DNA of 64,000 nt from NCBI RefSeq assembly GCF_025989145.1, contig NZ_JAPDNQ010000001.1, positions 744,001 through 808,000 of the forward strand, given 5' to 3'. The position numbers and the translations under genes are program-made. The notes below the pieces were generated by a model that saw only the letters and a program-made list of their open reading frames with translations, ran no database searches and was not told where the DNA came from. Source of the DNA: Microbacterium sp. SSM24. GTDB lineage: Bacteria > Actinomycetota > Actinomycetes > Actinomycetales > Microbacteriaceae. Below, one piece after another: positions 26,309-35,183 of the stretch (its first letter is position 1; every line of letters begins with the position of its first letter).

Positions 26309-26809
26309 ATGATGAGCGCTTGGCGCGGTCTGCGGCAGACGTCCCTGGCCACCAAGTGGTTGCTGGCCATGTCCATCCCGCTCTTGGTGAGTGGATTCTT
26401 GGGAGGGTGTTCGTCGCAGGCTGCGCCAACCGAGGGTCCGGCTGCTGTCGCCACACGGTTTGTGGAGGCCTACGACCAGTGGGCGCAAACTGGCTTCTTG
26501 AGGCCGATCCCTCACTCGCTACGTTCCCTCGCGACTACCGACATGATCGATGTCCTCGAGGCTGACCAGAGGTGGCATGTAAGCGGCGGCGTGGTGCAGC
26601 ACGGGGCGGTGCGCATCGTCGAGAAGGCCACAATCGACCTCGCTGAAGACCGAGCTGTGGTGCGCATCGTACTTGACGCCACAAACGTCTCAGTGACAGC
26701 TGAGGGCAAACCTACCTTCGTGGACTACTCGCGCCCGATCGTGACGCGGTTTTCCCTCGAGAAGGGAGGCGGGACGTGGCGCGTCGCCTCCTCTGACAGC
26801 GATGACTGA
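26309..26809 (+). CDS. Predicted lipoprotein of unknown function
   Basis: About 166 residues from the ATG at 26309 (a second ATG follows directly). The hydrophobic segment ending VSGFLGGCSSQ fits a lipobox with the Cys near residue 35. The remainder (AAVATRFVEAYDQWAQTGFL, then alternating strands to the end) resembles small NTF2-like or SnoaL-like folds that follow lipoboxes in many actinobacterial proteins, but I cannot name a family. It follows the secreted protein by 10 bp, so both are likely co-transcribed. An upstream in-frame start at 26234 would overlap that gene and has no signal-peptide sense. Confidence 0.65.
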   Translation: MMSAWRGLRQTSLATKWLLAMSIPLLVSGFLGGCSSQAAPTEGPAAVATRFVEAYDQWAQTGFLRPIPHSLRSLATTDMIDVLEADQRWHVSGGVVQHGAVRIVEKATIDLAEDRAVVRIVLDATNVSVTAEGKPTFVDYSRPIVTRFSLEKGGGTWRVASSDSDD

Positions 26810-26840
26810 TCAGCGCGAGCATCCGAGTGTGGTGCGTCGC

Positions 26841-27170
26841 TTACGTCTGTGGCCCACGCTTCCGCCGAGCCTCGACAAACTCGGGAAAGTCAGAGGGGCC
26901 GATGCCGTCGTCCGAGAAGAATGCGCGCACGAACAATCCGGCCTCCTTCTCGATGAAGGCTCGCGAGAAGTCGTTCTGCGCCGATGAGGTGGAACCGACC
27001 GTGAACCCGTACGACGAAGCCCCGGGACCATTGACCCACGTAAAGTCGTAGACGATGCCCCCGTCGGGTTCAGTTCGCCTTTCGACCTCGAAGCGCTCTC
27101 CTTGCACTTCGATCAGCATGCCGTTGTTGCCCTCGACCGTCAGACTCAGCGGCCCTCGATCTTGCTCCAT
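26841..27170 (-). CDS. Small protein of unknown function in the duplicated unit
   Basis: A 109-residue protein that I cannot assign. It contains alternating charged and glycine-rich strands (VEGNNGMLIEVQGERFEVE, YDFTWVNGPGASSYGFTVG) and ends with a charged helix (FPEFVEARRKR). No signal peptide. The ATG at 27170 follows AAGAGGCG. It converges on the lipoprotein gene with a 31-bp gap. Its codons are less GC3-biased than the neighbouring core genes. It could be an immunity-type or regulatory partner of the exported proteins, but that is inference. Confidence 0.6.
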   Translation of the reverse strand: MEQDRGPLSLTVEGNNGMLIEVQGERFEVERRTEPDGGIVYDFTWVNGPGASSYGFTVGSTSSAQNDFSRAFIEKEAGLFVRAFFSDDGIGPSDFPEFVEARRKRGPQT

Positions 27171-27427
27171 GGCGCGCCTCTTTTCGGTTGAGCTCCGTCT
27201 GCACGACTTCCGAGCGTAATCGGATCAGCGGAATGCGTGCACTCGGCACTCCCACCCAGAGCCAACCAGAGGAGTGCGAGACGTGATCAGAGTCGATCCA
27301 GATCGTGGGGGTTGCGGGCGCCGGTGACTCCAGCCCGGGGCGCACGCGCGCACCAGGGGCCGCATAACTCCTGCACAATGTCGCGGCCGCCCGACTCAAC
27401 GGGCCGGGATGCGGCGAGATTCCGGGC
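27171..27427. other. Right end of the cargo region
   Basis: 257 bases with no supported gene. It holds a lone left arm of family B (GCCGCATAACTCCTGCA, 27359-27375) about 70 bp before the complete family B element of the right duplicate. The transition back to very GC-rich sequence starts near 27300. Confidence 0.5.
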
Positions 27428-27816
27428 GCGCGGCGCATAACTCCTGCAGAGTCCCCGGCCGCTCCACGCGCCCGCGCGGGATTCCGCGGTCGACACCGGC
27501 ATCTCCCGGGGAAGTGCAGGAGTTATGCGCCGCGGGTGGGGATGACCGCCGCGCCCGGCCGGCTCAGCGCAGCGCGCCGACGCTCGCCAGCGCCAGCCGC
27601 ACGAGCGTGCCGCGGCCGCCCTCCATCTCGGCGGAGAGGGCATCGGATGCCGCTTCCTGCGGCGTCATCCACGTGACCTCGAGCGCGTCCTGGCGCGGCT
27701 CGCACGTGCCGGTGACAGGCACGACGAAGGCGAGCGACACGGCGTGCTGACGGTCGTCGTGGAACGCGCTCAGGCCGGGCATCGGGAAGTACTCGGCCAC
27801 CGTGAACGGCGTCGGC
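27428..27816. repeat. 389-bp direct repeat, right copy
   Basis: Matches 25211-25599 except one base. In this copy the NUDIX gene continues uninterrupted to its start at 28232, so this is the intact end and the left copy is the extra one. Confidence 0.93.
27429..27534. repeat. Quasi-palindrome, family B copy 2
   Basis: Identical to copy 1 as part of the 389-bp duplication: perfect 20-bp arms with a 66-base loop. It lies directly after the stop of the intact NUDIX gene and could end its transcript. Confidence 0.92.
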
Positions 27817-28232
27817 TCGGGCGGGAGGAGGGGGAACGCCATCGGTCCGAGGTCGTTCTCGACGTGCCGGAACAGGGCGTCGCGGACGGTCTCGCCGTAG
27901 CGCACCCGCCCCGATACGAGCGTGCGCGTGATCTCGCCGAGCGGCGTCGCGCGCAGCAGGATGCCGACCTCGGTCACCGCCCCGACGCCGTCCGTGCGCA
28001 CCGGCAGCGCCTCGACGTACAGCATGGGCAGGCGGCGACGCGCCTCCGCGAGCTCGACGTCGGTGAGCCAGCCCGGGTTGGCGGAGCTTCCCGGGGCAGG
28101 AGATCCGAACGAGCCGTCGCCGACGGAATGGCCGCCCCGACCGAACGAGGCACCGACGCCGCCGAGCGGATCGCGGGGCGTGCCCGAGTCGTCGCGCTCG
28201 TTGGGGTCGGGGTCAGGGGTGCGGACCGGCAT
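27564..28232 (-). CDS. NUDIX hydrolase family protein (DUF4916)
   Basis: A 222-residue protein of a NUDIX-related family common in Actinobacteria (DUF4916). The N-terminal 50 residues are Gly/Ser/Asp-rich and probably disordered. The domain starts at GWLTDVELAEARRRLPMLYVEALPV. The NUDIX-box region GRVRYGETVRDALFRHVENDLG keeps the Gly-x5-Glu spacing but lacks the usual REUxEExGU glutamates (HVEND instead), so catalytic activity on nucleoside diphosphates is doubtful. The ATG at 28232 follows a perfect AGGAGG; a longer upstream frame runs through the family A palindrome and is not the start. Its 3' third is duplicated at 25.2-25.6 kb. Confidence 0.78.
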   Translation of the reverse strand: MPVRTPDPDPNERDDSGTPRDPLGGVGASFGRGGHSVGDGSFGSPAPGSSANPGWLTDVELAEARRRLPMLYVEALPVRTDGVGAVTEVGILLRATPLGEITRTLVSGRVRYGETVRDALFRHVENDLGPMAFPLLPPEPTPFTVAEYFPMPGLSAFHDDRQHAVSLAFVVPVTGTCEPRQDALEVTWMTPQEAASDALSAEMEGGRGTLVRLALASVGALR

Positions 28233-28313
28233 GCCTCCTGTATACCCCAGTCCCCGCTCCGCCACCCGCGCCTCCCTCCCGCGCCTTCCTCCCGCGCCTC
28301 CCTCCCGCGCCTT

Positions 28314-28377
28314 CCGTTTGTGCGGGCGAATGTGCGCATCACGCCGGTGCTGAGCGTGCATTCGCCCGCACAAACGG
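28314..28377. repeat. 64-bp quasi-palindrome, family A copy 2
   Basis: CCGTTTGTGCGGGCGAATG (28314-28332) with a perfectly complementary right arm (28359-28377) and a 26-base loop. A polypyrimidine tract rich in CCTCCC units precedes it. It lies between the NUDIX start and the 3' end of the dipeptide ABC ATPase gene. Confidence 0.92.
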
Positions 28378-28400
28378 ACCAGGCGGAGTGGGGGGCGGCG

Positions 28401-29990
28401 TCAGAGCGCGGCGGGCACCGAAGCGAGCAGGCGCCGGGTGTACGGATGCTGCGGCACGGCCAGGAGCTGCTGGGTCTGCCCGCGTTCCACGATCTCGCCC
28501 CTCGACATCACCACGGTCTGCTCGCACACGCGGCGCACGACGGCGAGGTCGTGGCTGATGAACAGGAGCGTGAGTCCGCTCTCGCGCCGCACGGTCGAGA
28601 CGACGTCGAGCACCTGCGCCTGGATCGAGACGTCCAGCGCGCTCGTGGCTTCGTCCATCACCAGCATCCGGGGCTGCACGGCGAGCGCGATCGCGATCGC
28701 GACGCGCTGGCGCTGACCGCCCGACAGGGTCTTGGGTCTCGCGGACGCGTGCTTCTCCCCGAGCCCCACGGATTCGAGCAGCCGCAGCACGCGCTCCCGG
28801 GCCTCGGCGGTGGTCAGCTTCGTGTGCAGCCGCAGCGCATCCTCGATGGCCCGTCCCGCCGTGATGCGGGGGTCGAGCGACAGGTACGGGTCCTGGAACA
28901 CCATCTGCACGCTGCGCGCGTGTGCCAGGCGCTCGGCGCGCGTGCGGGGCACGGCGGTGCGCTCACGGCCGGCGATGGTGATGTCACCGGCATCCGCCTG
29001 CTCCAGTCCGACGACCATGCGTGCGAGCGTCGACTTGCCGGAGCCCGATTCGCCGACGACGGCGAGCGCTCCCCCCTCGGGGATGTCGAGGGAGACGTTC
29101 CGCACCGCCAGAACCGGCGCCTTCCCGCGCCGCTGGTACGACTTGGACAGGTCACGCGCGTCGAGCAGGGGAGCGGCGCCCGTGTCCTCCGGCGGGCGTG
29201 GCGGATCGGCGAGCGGGCCGTCGAGTGTCGGCGTCGTCGCGACGAGGCGTCGTGCGTAGTCCGTCGCGGGCGCGGTGAGCACGCGGCGCGCCTCGCCCGC
29301 CTCCTCGATCGCCCCCGATCGCATGACCACGATGCGGTCGCACAGCGAGCCGGCGAGCGTGAGGTCGTGCGTGATGAAGAGGAGGCCCATGCCGCGGGCG
29401 TCGCGCAGCTCCTTGAGCAGGGCGATGATCTCGGCCTGCGTGGTCACATCGAGGGCGGTCGTCGGCTCGTCGCACACCAGCAGCCGGGGGTCGCTCGTGA
29501 GAGCTCCCGCGATCATGACGCGCTGCAGCATCCCCCCGGAGAACTCGTGCGGATACTGCCGCAGGTGCTCCTCGGGGTCGGGGAGACGCACGGCCGCGAG
29601 GAGCTCGAGAGCCCGCTCCTGGGCACGCGCCCTGCTCCACCCCTCGTTCAGCCGCAGCGACTCGGTCATGTGGTCGCCGATCGTCCGCATGGGGTTCACG
29701 CCGGCGCGCGGATCCTGGAAGATCATCGCCGCACCGTGCCGGCGGATCTCGAGCAGCTCGCGCTTCGAGGCGCCGAGCACCTCTTCACCGTCGAGGGTCA
29801 CCGATCCGCTGGTCGCGGCCCGGTCGGGCAGCAGCCCCAGCACGGACCGCGCCGTCAGCGACTTCCCCGAGCCGGACTCGCCGACGAGCCCGATCGTCTC
29901 CCCCGCCGCCACGGACAGCGAGATGCCGTGCAGCAGGTCGGTCCCGTCGGGGAGCCGGATGCCGAGCCCGTCGATCTGAAGAAGCGTCAT
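28401..29990 (-). CDS. Fused oligopeptide-type ABC ATPase (DppD-DppF fusion)
   Basis: A 529-residue protein with two complete ATP-binding cassettes. The first has Walker A GESGSGKS (residues 37-44), signature FSGGMLQRV and Walker B LLVCDEPTTALD. The second (from about 275) has GESGSGKST, TLSGGQRQRVAIA and MLVMDEATSALD, and ends in HPYTRRLLASVP, the oligopeptide-transporter C-terminal signature. It therefore provides both ATPase subunits of a dipeptide/oligopeptide-type importer in a single chain. The ATG at 29990 overlaps the permease stop (ATGA). It is the last gene of the 35.1-28.4 kb operon. Confidence 0.93.
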   Translation of the reverse strand: MTLLQIDGLGIRLPDGTDLLHGISLSVAAGETIGLVGESGSGKSLTARSVLGLLPDRAATSGSVTLDGEEVLGASKRELLEIRRHGAAMIFQDPRAGVNPMRTIGDHMTESLRLNEGWSRARAQERALELLAAVRLPDPEEHLRQYPHEFSGGMLQRVMIAGALTSDPRLLVCDEPTTALDVTTQAEIIALLKELRDARGMGLLFITHDLTLAGSLCDRIVVMRSGAIEEAGEARRVLTAPATDYARRLVATTPTLDGPLADPPRPPEDTGAAPLLDARDLSKSYQRRGKAPVLAVRNVSLDIPEGGALAVVGESGSGKSTLARMVVGLEQADAGDITIAGRERTAVPRTRAERLAHARSVQMVFQDPYLSLDPRITAGRAIEDALRLHTKLTTAEARERVLRLLESVGLGEKHASARPKTLSGGQRQRVAIAIALAVQPRMLVMDEATSALDVSIQAQVLDVVSTVRRESGLTLLFISHDLAVVRRVCEQTVVMSRGEIVERGQTQQLLAVPQHPYTRRLLASVPAAL

Positions 29991-30844
29991 CGTGGTCCTC
30001 CCCCGACGCGGCGGGAGAATTCCTCGCCGATGATGTTCACGGCGACCACGACGATCACGACCGCGACCGCGGGGGCGATCGCCGGCAGGAAGTGGCCGCC
30101 GGCCAGGCCCGCCTGCGCCTCGTTGATCATGGAGCCCCAGTCCGGAGTGGGCGGCTGCACACCGAGCCCGAGGAACGACAGCGCGGCCAGCTCGGCGAGG
30201 ACGTAGCCGAAGTTGAGCGTCGACTGCGCGCCGACGACGGGCGTCACGTTCGGCAGCACGCGGCGCAGTGCGATCCACGGGGCGCCGAATCCCTGCACGC
30301 GGTACGCCGACACGTACGGGCGGTGGCGCTCGGCCGTCACCAGCGTGCGGGTCAGTCGCGCGACGAACGGGATGTAGGCGATCGTCATCGCGAGCACCGG
30401 CGCGACGAGGCCCTTCCCGAACAGGGCGACCGCCATGATCGCGATGAGCAGGGACGGGAAGGCGAAGATCACGTCGAAGATGCGGCCCAGCGCGGCATCG
30501 AGCCACCCGCCCCGCCATCCGGCGAGGAGCCCGAGGAGCGCACCGAGCGCGGTCGAGAGCACCACCACGAGGAACGGGGCGACCAGCGCGGTCCGCGAGC
30601 CGAAGATGATCCGGCTCAGGATGTCGCGCCCCAGCGCGTCGGTGCCGAGCCAGTGCGCCGGGCTCGGCGGCGCGTACACGGCCAGGAAGTCGACCGCGTC
30701 GGGCGGGTACGGGGCGAGGAAGGGCGCGAAGACGGCGCCGAGCACGAAGACGGCGAGCACGACCAGAGCGCTCAGGAAGACGGCATCCGCCCGGCGTGCA
30801 CGGGGTGCGCGGAGAACCCGCACGGCGAGAGTCGGAGAGGTCAT
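29987..30844 (-). CDS. Dipeptide-type ABC permease, DppC/OppC family
   Basis: A 285-residue permease. The N-terminal OppC region (DAVFLSALVVLAVFVLGAVF membrane span, then WLGTDALGRDILSRI) is diagnostic of DppC/OppC. The coupling loop is near YRVQGFGAPWIALRRVLP. It overlaps the partner permease (30841-30844) and the ATPase (29987-29990) by 4 bp each, so all are co-translated. Confidence 0.93.
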   Translation of the reverse strand: MTSPTLAVRVLRAPRARRADAVFLSALVVLAVFVLGAVFAPFLAPYPPDAVDFLAVYAPPSPAHWLGTDALGRDILSRIIFGSRTALVAPFLVVVLSTALGALLGLLAGWRGGWLDAALGRIFDVIFAFPSLLIAIMAVALFGKGLVAPVLAMTIAYIPFVARLTRTLVTAERHRPYVSAYRVQGFGAPWIALRRVLPNVTPVVGAQSTLNFGYVLAELAALSFLGLGVQPPTPDWGSMINEAQAGLAGGHFLPAIAPAVAVVIVVVAVNIIGEEFSRRVGGGPR

Positions 30845-31797
30845 CGGGCACCCGCTCCCGCCGCCGTGCGCGGATCGATCCACGGCTCGAGGACGTCGAT
30901 CACGGCGTTGACCAGCACGAACGCCGTCACGATGAGCAGCACGATCGCCTGCACCACCGGGAAGTCCAGGCGGTCCACGGACTGCACGAGCAGCGACCCG
31001 ATCCCCGCGATGCCGAACGCGGACTCGACGATCGAGCTCGCGACGAGCAGGCCGGCGACGAGGATGCCGCTCACCGTCAGGATCGGCCACAGCGCGTTGC
31101 GGAAGACGTGGCGCCGCACGACGGTGCCGCGGCGCAGTCCGCGGCTCGTCGCGACCTCCACGTGCTCGCGATCGAGCTGTTCGACCATCGCGGAGCGCGT
31201 GACCTTCGCGACGAGCACCGTGAAGACGATCGCCAGCGCGGTCGCGGGGAGGACGAGGTGGTACACGGTGTCGAGGACCCCTTCTCCTGAGCCGAAGGAC
31301 GGGAACCAGCCGAGCTGCACCGAGAACACCGCGATCAGCACGATCGATCCCACGAAGGACGGGATCGCGCCGAGGATCGTGAGCGCGATGAGCACGATCC
31401 GGTCGCCGGCACGGCCGCGATAGAGGGCCGCGATCGCGCCGAACGCGAGCCCGGCCACGGCGATCGCGAGGCCTGCCATCACGACGAGCATCAGCGTGAC
31501 CGGGAGCCGCTCGCCGATGACCGTCGAGACGTCCTGCCGGTACTGCAGCGACCGGCCGAAGTCGCCGTGCAGCACCCCCGACAGCCAGTTGAGGTACTGC
31601 TGCCACGGCGGCAGGTCGAGCCCGTACATCTCCTTGACCTCGGCGATGGCTTCGGGACTCGGCTTGCGGCCGCGCAGCAGGAAGTTCACGGGGTCGCCCG
31701 GAACCAGGAAGCGGGAGAAGAAGACCAGGAGCGAGGCGAGGCAGAGGGTGAGCAGGAGCCCACCCAGCTTCCCCGCGACGCGTCGAACGGCGATCAT
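30841..31797 (-). CDS. Dipeptide-type ABC permease, DppB/OppB family
   Basis: A 318-residue permease with a first membrane span at residues 8-30, the OppB motif FLVPGDPVNFLL, LPPWQQYLNWLSGVLHGDFGRS and a coupling loop (ATSRGLRRGTVVRRHVFRNAL). The length and motifs match DppB. It is followed directly by DppC-type permease and preceded by the binding-protein gene with a 28-bp gap. Confidence 0.93.
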   Translation of the reverse strand: MIAVRRVAGKLGGLLLTLCLASLLVFFSRFLVPGDPVNFLLRGRKPSPEAIAEVKEMYGLDLPPWQQYLNWLSGVLHGDFGRSLQYRQDVSTVIGERLPVTLMLVVMAGLAIAVAGLAFGAIAALYRGRAGDRIVLIALTILGAIPSFVGSIVLIAVFSVQLGWFPSFGSGEGVLDTVYHLVLPATALAIVFTVLVAKVTRSAMVEQLDREHVEVATSRGLRRGTVVRRHVFRNALWPILTVSGILVAGLLVASSIVESAFGIAGIGSLLVQSVDRLDFPVVQAIVLLIVTAFVLVNAVIDVLEPWIDPRTAAGAGAR

Positions 31798-31825
31798 CGG
31801 ATGCGTGTGCGAAGGCGAGTCGGCG

Positions 31826-33469
31826 CTACTTGGCGCCGATGGTCGCCGCCCAGGGGAAGTACATGAACGCGATCGACGGTGAGACGCCGGTGATCCGGTC
31901 GCTCATGAACATCGACATCGGGGTCGTGTAGAGCGGCAGCCAGGGCAGCTGGGCGTTGGCGATCTGCTGCGCCTTCGCCGTCTCGACGCTGCGCGCGGCG
32001 GGGTCCTCGATCGCGATGGCCTCGTTCACGACCGCGTCGAACTCCGGGTCGCTCCAGTTGCCGTAGTTGCTGAACTCGCCGGTCCGCAGGACCGAGTACA
32101 TCTCGAGCGGGTCGGGGGACGAGAGGTACCAGCTCGTGAAGAACAGGTCCACGCCTTCGCGTGCGCTCGGGTCGGAGAACAGCGTCGTGTAGGCGCCGGG
32201 AGTGATCGACTCGATGCGGGCGGTGAGCCCGATCGACTCGGCCGCGGCGGCGGTGGCCTGCGAGATGACGGCGAACTCGCCCGAGATCGGCGCAGTCACG
32301 ATCACGATCTCCTCGCCCGCGACACCGGCCTCCTCGATGAGGGCCTTGGCGGCCTCGACGTCGTACGGGTACGCGTCGACATCCTCGAACGCCGTCGTGA
32401 CGGCGGCGGGATCGGCGCCGACCCACACCGACTCGGTCGTCATGACGTCGGTGACATCGCCCACGCCGCCCGCGCCGGCCTTGAGGATGCCCTCGCGGTC
32501 GAGCGCCATCAGCAGCGCCTGGCGCACGCGGAGGTCGCCCAGCGGTCCTTCGAGGTTGCTCACGATGAGCTGGCCGACCGCGGTGGTGAGGCCGTAGTAC
32601 ACGTCACCGGCGTCGGATCCGCTCAGCTGCCCGTAGGCCGACGACGGCACCATCCACGTGCCGTCGACCTCACCCGAGGCGAGCGCGTTGACGCGGGCGG
32701 TCGGGTCGGTCTGGAACACGAACTGCACCTCGCCGGACCGCGCGGCCAGGTCGGCATCCCAGTAGTCGTCGTAGCGCGCGAGAGTGATCGACTCGCCGGA
32801 CTTCCATGCGTCGAGGCTGAAGGGGCCGGTGCAGTTGACGCCGCCCGACGAGTTGCCGTAGTCGGCACCGGCTGCGGCGAGCGTGGCGGCGGACTCGACG
32901 ACGCCCGCGGCGCCGCCCATCGCGAGGTTGAACTGCGACCCGGGAACCGAGAGGGTGACGGTCACCTCCATGTCGCCGGTCTGCTCGATCGCCGTCACGT
33001 TCTGGTACACGGAGTACCAGAACGACCCGACCGCAGGATCGAGGTGCCGGTTCATCGAGGCCACGACGTCGGCCGCCGTCAGCGGAGTGCCGTCGTGGAA
33101 GGTCACGCCTTCGCGGATCGTGTAGACCCACGTGTTGGCGTCGGGCTGGGTGGCCGACTCGGCGAGCCCGGGGCTCAGCGTGAAGTCGGGGTTGAGGCGC
33201 AGCAGCGACTCGCACACGTTGGCCAGCACCTGGTTGTCGGCGTAGTCGAACGCGTAGGCGTAATCGAGCGAGAACGGCTCGGCGTAGATCGACCACGTGA
33301 ACGAGTCGATGTCGCCGGACGGCGCCGGCGTGGTCTCGGTGAGCTCCCAGTCGGCGGGAGTGGCATCGGGGGTCGAGGCCGCGGGCGCGCACGCGCTGAA
33401 GGCGAGAGCGGATGCCGCGACCGCGGCCACGACGGCGAGCGAACGGGGAGCGCGGGTGAAGCGGGTCAT
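31826..33469 (-). CDS. Family 5 extracellular solute-binding lipoprotein
   Basis: A 547-residue SBP_bac_5 protein. The signal peptide (from MTRFTRAPRS) ends at LAFSAC with Cys27, a lipobox. The mature domain has the family motif VANVC-like LANVCESLLRLNPD, then YTIREGVTFHDGTPLTAADV. Family members bind peptides, nickel or other small solutes. The neighbouring amidohydrolase suggests an amide or ureide-type solute. The ATG at 33469 overlaps the amidohydrolase stop by 4 bp. Confidence 0.92.
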   Translation of the reverse strand: MTRFTRAPRSLAVVAAVAASALAFSACAPAASTPDATPADWELTETTPAPSGDIDSFTWSIYAEPFSLDYAYAFDYADNQVLANVCESLLRLNPDFTLSPGLAESATQPDANTWVYTIREGVTFHDGTPLTAADVVASMNRHLDPAVGSFWYSVYQNVTAIEQTGDMEVTVTLSVPGSQFNLAMGGAAGVVESAATLAAAGADYGNSSGGVNCTGPFSLDAWKSGESITLARYDDYWDADLAARSGEVQFVFQTDPTARVNALASGEVDGTWMVPSSAYGQLSGSDAGDVYYGLTTAVGQLIVSNLEGPLGDLRVRQALLMALDREGILKAGAGGVGDVTDVMTTESVWVGADPAAVTTAFEDVDAYPYDVEAAKALIEEAGVAGEEIVIVTAPISGEFAVISQATAAAAESIGLTARIESITPGAYTTLFSDPSAREGVDLFFTSWYLSSPDPLEMYSVLRTGEFSNYGNWSDPEFDAVVNEAIAIEDPAARSVETAKAQQIANAQLPWLPLYTTPMSMFMSDRITGVSPSIAFMYFPWAATIGAK

Positions 33470-35145
33470 GCGAGGTCCCTTTCGGTGGCGGTGGTGCGTT
33501 CGTAGACGGCGGCGCCTTCGATCCACGTGGAGTCGACGGTCGCCAGGTGGATGTCCTCCGCGGGCACGGAGAACGGGTCGGGCGAGAGGACGACGAGGTT
33601 GGCGAGGTAGCCCTCGCGCACCCAGCCGGTGTCGTGGTCGCGGTGGTTCACGTAGGCCGAGCCCGACGTGTAGGCCGCCATCGCCGTCTCCAGATCGAGG
33701 CGCTGGTGCGCGCCGCCGAGCGGACCGGACGCGCTGCCCGGGTACACGCGCGTGACGGCGATGTGGATGGCGTCCATCGGGTCGGCGCTCGACACCGGCC
33801 AGTCGCTGCCCGCCGCGAGGCGCACGCCCGCCCGGGCGAAGTCTCCGAACGGATAGTGGCGCTCCTCGGCGCCGTCGCGCAGGAACGGGAGGGTCAGCTC
33901 GTCGAGCTGGGGCTCATGCGTGGCCCACAGCGCCTGCAGGTTGGCGACGGCATCCGTCTCCGCGAAACGCGGGACCTCCGCCGCATCGACGACCTGCAAA
34001 TGGGCGAGGTGGTGGCGGCCGTCGCTCGCGCCGTTCGCGTCGCGGGCGGCCTCGACGGCGTCGAGTGCTTCGCGCACCGCGCGGTCGCCCAGCGCGTGGA
34101 AGTGCACCTGCATGCCGGCCGCGTCGAGCGCGGTGACGGCCTCCCGCACGACCGCCGGGTCGACGAACGACAGGCCGGTGTTGCCCGTGAAGTGACCGTG
34201 CGGATCCTTGTAGGGGGTGAGCATCGCGGCGGTCTGGTTCTCGGCGACGCCGTCGACCATGATCTTGGTGGTCGAGATCGTGAGCCGGTCGGCGGGCACG
34301 CGCGAGGCGAGGTCGTCGCGCTTGGCGGTCATGCGCTCGACCTGCTCGATCCCCGCGTCGCGCTCCCACCACTGCGCACCGACGACGTGCACGCGCAGCA
34401 CGCCGTCGCGGACCGCGCGCTCGTACGCGTCGAGCGGATCGGCGATGATGCTGGACGCGCCGACCGCGGCATCCTGCCAGCCGGTGATGCCGAGGGCGAT
34501 CAGCTCGTCCTGCGCGGCGAGGAGGCCTCGGTAGGCGAGTTCGGGGTCGTGCTCCGGCCGCACCGCGGCGAACATCTCGCCGGCCCCCTCGTGGAAGGTG
34601 CCGGCCGGGCTGCCGTCGGCCTCGCGCTCGATGCGCCCGTCCGCGGGATCGGGCGTGGAGGCATCGAGGCCGGCGAGTCGGATGGCCACGCTGTTGACCC
34701 ACGTGCTGTGGTGGTCACGGCTGAGGAGCAGGACGGGGCGGTCGTGGACGATCGCGTCGAGCAGTCCGCGGGTCGGCGCTCCGCCGGGGAAATGGTCCAT
34801 CGACCATCCGCCGCCGAGGATCCACGGCTCGTCGGGGTTCGCGTCGGCGTAGGCCTTGATGCGGGCGACCGAGTCCGCGGCATCCGCAGCGCCGGTCAGG
34901 TTGCACTGCAGCAGCTCCATACCGCCCGACACGGGATGCACGTGCGCGTCCTGGAAGCCCGGGGCGAGCAGCGCTCCATCGAGATCGACCACACGCGTGC
35001 CGTCACCGACGAGGGCGGATGCCTCGGCCTCGGGCACGATCGCGGCGATGCGCCCCGCGGTCACGGCGACGGCCACACCGGTGAGCGGCGCGCCTTCCCC
35101 GGTGAACACCGGACCGCCGACGAACAGCACTTCTGCGACTCCCAT
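33466..35145 (-). CDS. YtcJ-like metal-dependent amidohydrolase (amidohydrolase family 3)
   Basis: A 559-residue amidohydrolase with the metal motif HVH (His68, His70 in GFQDAHVHPVSGG), VHFHALGDRAVREAL, HHLAHLQVVDA and the Asp in AAGSDWPVSSADP. YtcJ-type enzymes have unknown or varied substrates (N-formyl or cyclic amides). It is the first gene of the dipeptide-importer operon; its stop overlaps the binding-protein start by 4 bp. A homologue lies in the polyamine-type importer operon at 50465. I chose the ATG at 35145, after AAGGAAGCG. It is under the divergent TetR promoter region. Confidence 0.88.
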   Translation of the reverse strand: MGVAEVLFVGGPVFTGEGAPLTGVAVAVTAGRIAAIVPEAEASALVGDGTRVVDLDGALLAPGFQDAHVHPVSGGMELLQCNLTGAADAADSVARIKAYADANPDEPWILGGGWSMDHFPGGAPTRGLLDAIVHDRPVLLLSRDHHSTWVNSVAIRLAGLDASTPDPADGRIEREADGSPAGTFHEGAGEMFAAVRPEHDPELAYRGLLAAQDELIALGITGWQDAAVGASSIIADPLDAYERAVRDGVLRVHVVGAQWWERDAGIEQVERMTAKRDDLASRVPADRLTISTTKIMVDGVAENQTAAMLTPYKDPHGHFTGNTGLSFVDPAVVREAVTALDAAGMQVHFHALGDRAVREALDAVEAARDANGASDGRHHLAHLQVVDAAEVPRFAETDAVANLQALWATHEPQLDELTLPFLRDGAEERHYPFGDFARAGVRLAAGSDWPVSSADPMDAIHIAVTRVYPGSASGPLGGAHQRLDLETAMAAYTSGSAYVNHRDHDTGWVREGYLANLVVLSPDPFSVPAEDIHLATVDSTWIEGAAVYERTTATERDLA

Positions 35146-35183
35146 GTCGTCTCGCTTCCTTTGGAGGATCTCGATGGGGCCCG

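Noticed and set aside
25600..27427. The cargo as an insertion sequence or transposon
   Set aside because: There is no transposase or terminal inverted repeat of transposon type; the flanks are long direct repeats of a chromosomal gene end instead.
28314..28373. Longer NUDIX N-terminus starting inside the 64-bp palindrome
   Set aside because: It would be encoded by the repeat itself; the ATG at 28232 has a perfect AGGAGG.
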